From assembly GCF_000003815.2 (NCBI RefSeq), contig NC_049995.1, forward strand, positions 7,959,626 to 8,019,625: a DNA stretch of 60,000 nt. Direction: 5' to 3'. Positions within the stretch are counted from its first letter, which is position 1; each line of letters starts with the position of its first letter. The DNA is from Branchiostoma floridae (taxonomy: Eukaryota > Chordata > Leptocardii > Amphioxiformes > Branchiostomatidae). Made by a program: the position numbers and the translations under genes. This document shows positions 56,713 through 60,000 of this stretch, in pieces. Below the pieces are notes generated by a model that had not been told where the DNA came from, did not search any database, and worked only from the letters and a program-made list of their open reading frames with translations.

Positions 56713-57078
56713 TTACGACTCTGCCTTGTGCATCGCGGCATTTAAGTTCCCCGGCCCCGTACGTTCCTCAAACAATGTGTTTACCTGCTCGGTCCACTCA
56801 GTGATCAAACAGTCGCCTTTGTTGAACAACTTTTCAATCACGATCGGCGAGATGTTTTCCCCGCTGTATGGTTTCCATGTTCCCCGAGACAGCCCCTATT
56901 CATCATTGCCTAACCTTTCCAGTGAACTGCAAACTCAACAACTCCACCCCCTGTGGCGTAGTCTTATGGTCCAACTTTCCTTACAAATCGTAGTAGATCT
57001 GGGTGAGTTCATTTCGAAGATGGGGGTGTTTGAGGTGGTTGTGTAACCAAAGGCAGTATGTACATCGCCGCCGTACTT
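56713..57078 (-). pseudogene. Coding-like segment, unrecognised, interrupted by two in-frame stops
   Basis: On the minus strand one frame runs from 57078 to a TAA at 56713-56715 (122 codon positions) with stops only at 56935-56937 (TGA) and 56896-56898 (TAG). The last 60 codons are open and protein-like (starting GLSRGTWKPYSGENISP, later KLFNKGDCLITEW), with balanced codon use and higher GC than the flanks. The part before the first stop also looks coding (GGDVHTAFGYTTTSN). No family is recognised. If TAG at 56896 is instead the end of an intron, the last 60 codons could be a terminal exon, but the preceding tract is a poor acceptor. The downstream end abuts an M5 element, so the original gene may have been cut by that insertion. 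Opposite-strand reading (56726-57046) is a 106-codon shadow. Confidence 0.3.
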
Positions 57079-57343
57079 TCATGTTGACTAATTGTGGCAG
57101 GGAGCTCCTAGAGGTAAGATCATTATTTCGGGGTCTCTCCAATTAAAGCCATTACCATCGATCTACAGCAAAGTCAAGAGGCGAAAGGACGATACTGCTT
57201 CATTCAAACCGTTAAGGTACTTGTTTTTGGCTTTTTGTAACGTTTCAACATTTTTTTTTCAAAATGTATTGAAGAACGGTATCTCACTGGCGCAAGCAAG
57301 CGATAGAGATGCCACAGGGTCTTCTATGCTATCTAAGTATATA

Positions 57344-57545
57344 TAGTTCACCTTTATCCACAGGGTAACCTATATCCGTTTGTTGTTGAGAACATGGTAA
57401 TTAGGTATATCAAGTCGATGGACGGTGGTTTCAAACTACAATTTTTCAAACTTATTGAAAAAAATCTGAAACCACTGAAATCCCTATAGATACCCTGTTT
57501 TTCAATACAACGGATATAGGTTACCCAGCAGATAAACGTGAACTA
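57344..57545. mobile_element. TIR element, family M5
   Basis: tagttcacctttatcc...gtaacctatatccgtt at the left and acggatataggttaccca...gtgaacta at the right. gacggtggtttcaaac and tctgaaaccactg form the inner inverted pair, as at 56575. Confidence 0.82.
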
Positions 57546-57626
57546 ACGTTACCAGGTATTATAACGGAACATGTGCATTAAAGCACCTTACGAAAGTTCA
57601 TAGTTTTTTTGATAGCTTGCGTAGGA

Positions 57627-57992
57627 TTAATCATATTCAGTACAGTGTTTTGTGGCAGTCAAGGCAACCTCTGCTACCCTCAAACACGAGATTTCGCCTC
57701 CTTCCGTACATATGAAAATCAATGTCATCTTAACCGTCAACATATCGGGCCAAAAGGTGTGTACTAATAACTTAGGCAAACACTGAAGAATAGAATTTGT
57801 CCATACAACCCCACCGCGAGTTATAACAACAAGCAAAGTACGTGATTCTGGTAGGCTTGTTGTACAGGAAAACTTGGTGGGAGAGTTTTTGTATTTTGAC
57901 ATTATCATTGACGTGCTGTTAGTGTTCTGGTCACAGATATTGCAATGTATTGTCCACTTTATCACGCGATAGTGAATAAGGTTCGTGACCAT
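57627..57992 (-). CDS. Unrecognised ATG-initiated ORF, 121 codons
   Basis: ATG at 57992, stop ending at 57627; the frame closes just upstream of the ATG. It is the longest ATG-initiated frame outside simple repeats and recognised elements apart from 36160. The product has hydrophobic patches (LLVVITRGGVVW; TVKMTLIFI) and six or seven Cys but no recognisable domain or clear signal peptide. It lies 430 bp downstream, on the minus strand, of the X-box at 58425. Chance is a serious alternative. Confidence 0.18.
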   Translation of the reverse strand: MVTNLIHYRVIKWTIHCNICDQNTNSTSMIMSKYKNSPTKFSCTTSLPESRTLLVVITRGGVVWTNSILQCLPKLLVHTFWPDMLTVKMTLIFICTEGGEISCLRVAEVALTATKHCTEYD

Positions 57993-58280
57993 ACAGAATA
58001 ACTATAGGTTTAGTCTTGCAATAGGGTCCCTCTAAATTGCTCTCTACACCCAATTAGTGGACCCACTAAGCTATTAGCTGTTGCTATAGACGGGAGGTAT
58101 TGTTGAACTTGATTACGTCGTTATTGGCCATAGTTCTTTCGCCTAACCGTTGGCAACTGTGGATTGAAGACTTCAATTGCCATGAACATTGATTAAATCG
58201 ACTCAAACGACTCCCAGCAGTTAATAGCTCTGACATTAGTGTTTTGCTGCGTTACTTGGTGATGGGGTTTTCTATGCTTT

Positions 58281-58293
58281 GTTGCTAAGCAAC
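58281..58293 (+). promoter_or_regulatory. X-box (RFX), 13-bp palindrome
   Basis: gttgctaagcaac: GTTGCT and AGCAAC half-sites separated by one base, the classical RFX dimer site. Confidence 0.5.
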
Positions 58294-58424
58294 GGTTATT
58301 CGTCTGTTTCAAACAAGGAATTAAGGAGGATATTTCTCGACTTTTCACGTCAATTTTCATTGCGAGGAGTCGACGGGAAAACGGCTTAGCTCAAAACGCC
58401 ACGTCTTACGTCAGCTTCTAAGAT

Positions 58425-58438
58425 GTTGCCATGGCAAC
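58425..58438. promoter_or_regulatory. X-box (RFX), 14-bp perfect palindrome
   Basis: gttgccatggcaac is the optimal RFX consensus, followed three bases later by tgacgtca (CRE, 58442-58449). It lies 144 bp from the first X-box. Confidence 0.6.
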
Positions 58439-58553
58439 GACTGACGTCAAAATGACGCTGCCAGTCACAAAAATACCTTTTAGCCATCCAAGCGGCAAAA
58501 ACACTTGTCGAGGTATCGCAAATTATAACATGGTAAGCCCTCTATTGGGGATG

Positions 58554-58583
58554 TCCCTGTAGCTCAACTGGTAGCAGGCTCAC
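58554..58583 (+). repeat. tRNA-like 5' fragment (A-box) of a SINE or tRNA pseudogene
   Basis: tccctgtagctcaactgg contains a good Pol III A-box (tagctcaactgg) and a D-arm-like layout, then agcaggctcac. No anticodon arm or B-box follows, so it is a truncated tRNA-derived piece. Confidence 0.5.
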
Positions 58584-58796
58584 AAATCCAATAGGCAGTG
58601 TTGGTAGATGTCCATGACTAACAGTAAGAAACTTAACATCGCTTGCTTTGTACTGAACATTGCGTTCTTTGTGTCTCTTTGAAAGTGTTTCCTTTTCCTT
58701 AACGTAGTACTACGGATGCTGTAGATACGACTGATCACTATTACATTTGAAAAACTATACATTATTTTTGTAGCATGGCACATACAATACGAAAGC

Positions 58797-58957
58797 CTAA
58801 AACTGGTTGTGGAGTGAACGGATGTGTACAGAGCACTCAACTCTTGCAGTAACAGATGATTCGTCATTGCTTATCTGGGACGACCGTGAACTATTTTCCA
58901 AGCAGATGTCTGGGCCCGAGGTGACCGTCTGGGCAGCGTGGCTAAATGCACGTAATC
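58797..58957 (-). CDS. Candidate terminal exon, unrecognised protein
   Basis: On the minus strand, tcgctttattgcacag (AG at 58959-58958) is a good acceptor. The following frame is open for 52 codons to a TAG at 58799-58797. The peptide is hydrophilic, Ser-rich (LENSSRSSQISNDESS), and ends HIRSLHNQF. Codon use looks coding and the segment is GC-richer than the flanks. No upstream exon was found in the 1 kb to the right; a 95-codon overlapping frame on the same strand is considered a shadow. Family unknown. Confidence 0.28.
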
Positions 58958-59025
58958 CTGTGCAATAAAGCGATTTACAGAACAATAATTCAATAGTGAG
59001 CAGGGACGGGCACCAACACCGATTT

Positions 59026-59472
59026 GAAAAGATAGGCAGTCTGTGACAATTTTGGAGGGTGGAGGTTCCAGCTAGTCTCCAAGCAGACCCTACGGTGCCT
59101 TAGAGATGATATGAATTCTGGCAAAAGATCAGAGGCGGGTGGTGCTAGCTAGCCTGCCAAGGGAACCCAACGGTGCCGGCTATAATCCTGTGTCAGCTTT
59201 GATACTATCTCTAAGGCACCGTAGGGTCTGCTTGGAGACTAGCTAGAACCACCACCCTCCAAAATTGCCACAGAATGCCTATCTTTTCTAAGGCACCGTG
59301 GGGTCTGCTTGGAGACTAGCTAGAACCACCACCCTCAAAAATTGCCACAGAATGCCTATCTTTTCTAAGGCACCGTAGGGTCTGCTTGGAGACTAGCTGG
59401 AACCTCCACCCTCCAAAATTGCCACAGAATGCCTATCTTTTCTAAGGCACCGTAGGGTCTGCTTGGAGACTA
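59026..59472. mobile_element. Element family M6 with one arm tandemly amplified (77-bp units)
   Basis: A left arm (59026-59110: aaaagataggcag...agtctccaagcagacccta) faces inverted copies on the right. The right-hand unit ctaaggcaccgtagggtct...gaatgcctatctttt starts at 59211, 59288, 59365 and 59442: three full 77-bp copies and one partial, nearly identical. Between the arms are gggaacccaacgg and gatactatctc, as in 43646-43818. Confidence 0.85.
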
Positions 59473-59518
59473 GGTTCTAGCCTCCTTTATGGCCTTCCAC
59501 GGGAGTTGGCGTTTATTG

Positions 59519-59790
59519 TTAGGTGGGAGCTGATTGGTAGTCTCTATCAGACTGACTACGCTGGCTGTTAAAGGGAAATGGTTTACCAGGGGAATTTTGG
59601 TACCTGAGGAATTGGCCGGAGGGGAAATATGAACCTAAGCATGGACTGACTCCCCAGGCCAATTTCCCTTTTTTTGCCGAATTCTTCGATCCACAGACAC
59701 CCCCCACCCTCACCCCTCCACCCCGAAAGGAGTCCTGGTAAAGGCTAGCCCATTTTTTCAAGGTATTGCAGCCAGGTTTTTAATGCCTGA
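59519..59790 (-). other. Coding-like or repeat-derived minus-strand segment
   Basis: The minus strand has an 80-codon frame, Gly/Ser-rich, and a short alternative frame (ATG at 59808) containing GQALKTWLQYLEKMG that ends near 59750. Both lie downstream of the frame 59811-60000 and may be decayed parts of the same element. Not recognised. Confidence 0.2.
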
Positions 59791-59810
59791 CCCAATTTCC
59801 CACACATGGC

Positions 59811-60000
59811 TTACTTAGATAATTGTATTGCATCGCTTATTTCTTTTATTTTTTCATAGTCCCCTTGTGTGACTAATTGGACAAAATATTTTGATCCTTT
59901 GGTGGAACTGATTTTGTTTAGGAATTGGGGGTAATTCCTGGTATTTGATTCCGCTCCTTTCCAAGTGGTTGTGATGCATATAAGGTTTCCGTCCAACCCC
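59811..60000 (-). CDS. C-terminal coding-like frame running off the window edge
   Basis: Minus-strand frame open from 60000 to a stop ending at 59811 (63 codons seen). The product is Lys/Ser/Thr-rich and protein-like: TTTWKGAES, FLNKISSTKGSKYF and QGDYEKIKEISDAIQLSK at the C terminus, which looks helical. No family recognised; the codon use is A-rich, unlike the FAM167-like exon, which fits an element-encoded protein. The start lies beyond the window. Confidence 0.35.
   Translation of the reverse strand, partial: GLDGNLICITTTWKGAESNTRNYPQFLNKISSTKGSKYFVQLVTQGDYEKIKEISDAIQLSK

Larger units (their letters stand above)
57993..58553. other. Unique-looking region with paired X-boxes
   Basis: Moderate GC with clustered sites: X-boxes at 58281 and 58425 and tacgtcag/tgacgtca elements at 58408 and 58443. 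No repeat family recognised, compatible with a promoter or enhancer. Confidence 0.35.

Noticed and set aside
58580-58867. 95-codon minus-strand frame from ATG 58867
   Set aside because: Overlaps the better-supported exon candidate 58797-58957 in another frame and continues into AT-rich DNA without conservation evidence.

Overview
This is a gene-poor, repeat-dense stretch of animal nuclear DNA. It has AT-rich background, spliceosomal-type sites, an intron-containing nuclear tRNA gene, many short terminal-inverted-repeat (TIR) elements, tRNA-derived SINEs, microsatellites, and four fixed 100-N assembly gaps (11807-11906, 13259-13358, 35572-35671, 38792-38891). The repeat vocabulary includes palindromic elements ending in 'atactgtaaatgca' and built of 'ttcgcggt' units, and SINE-like units ending in GACA runs. 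With a FAM167-family exon this suggests a chordate, most likely an amphioxus (Branchiostoma). That assignment is an inference from recalled repeat style and was not checked by a search.

Layout. 1-3700 carries the best protein-coding feature, the last exon of a FAM167-like gene (1703-1966, +); its earlier exon(s) must lie to the left of the window. 3800-11000 is a mosaic of TIR elements, SINE-like units and diverged tandem repeats. 12250-13800 holds tandem duplications cut by a gap. 15200-22000 has SINEs, a TATA-type promoter candidate (about 19730) and a 215-bp tandem duplication. 22700-29700 has TIR elements, a minus-strand promoter/first-exon candidate (about 24130-24220), and an eight-copy array of about 150-bp units (27660-29235) invaded by a palindromic element and a LINE tail. 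29800-33720 has an unrecognised ATG-initiated ORF, a five-copy 45-bp minisatellite, and a possible TATA promoter with two candidate exons. 35080-35189 is a clear tRNA-Arg(UCG) gene with a canonical 37-nt intron. 35330-39060 is tetranucleotide microsatellite with two gaps. 40230-41090 has a TATA/first-exon candidate followed by a three-copy repeat. 42280-55950 is dominated by TIR elements, including one nested inside another (44921-45485). 56490-60000 has two more TIR elements, a coding-like but interrupted minus-strand segment, a pair of palindromic RFX X-box motifs, a candidate terminal exon, a 77-bp repeat cluster, and a coding-like frame running off the right edge.

No set of genes here forms a pathway. 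The FAM167 exon and the tRNA are the solid genes. The other promoter and exon calls rest on core signals only and carry low confidence.
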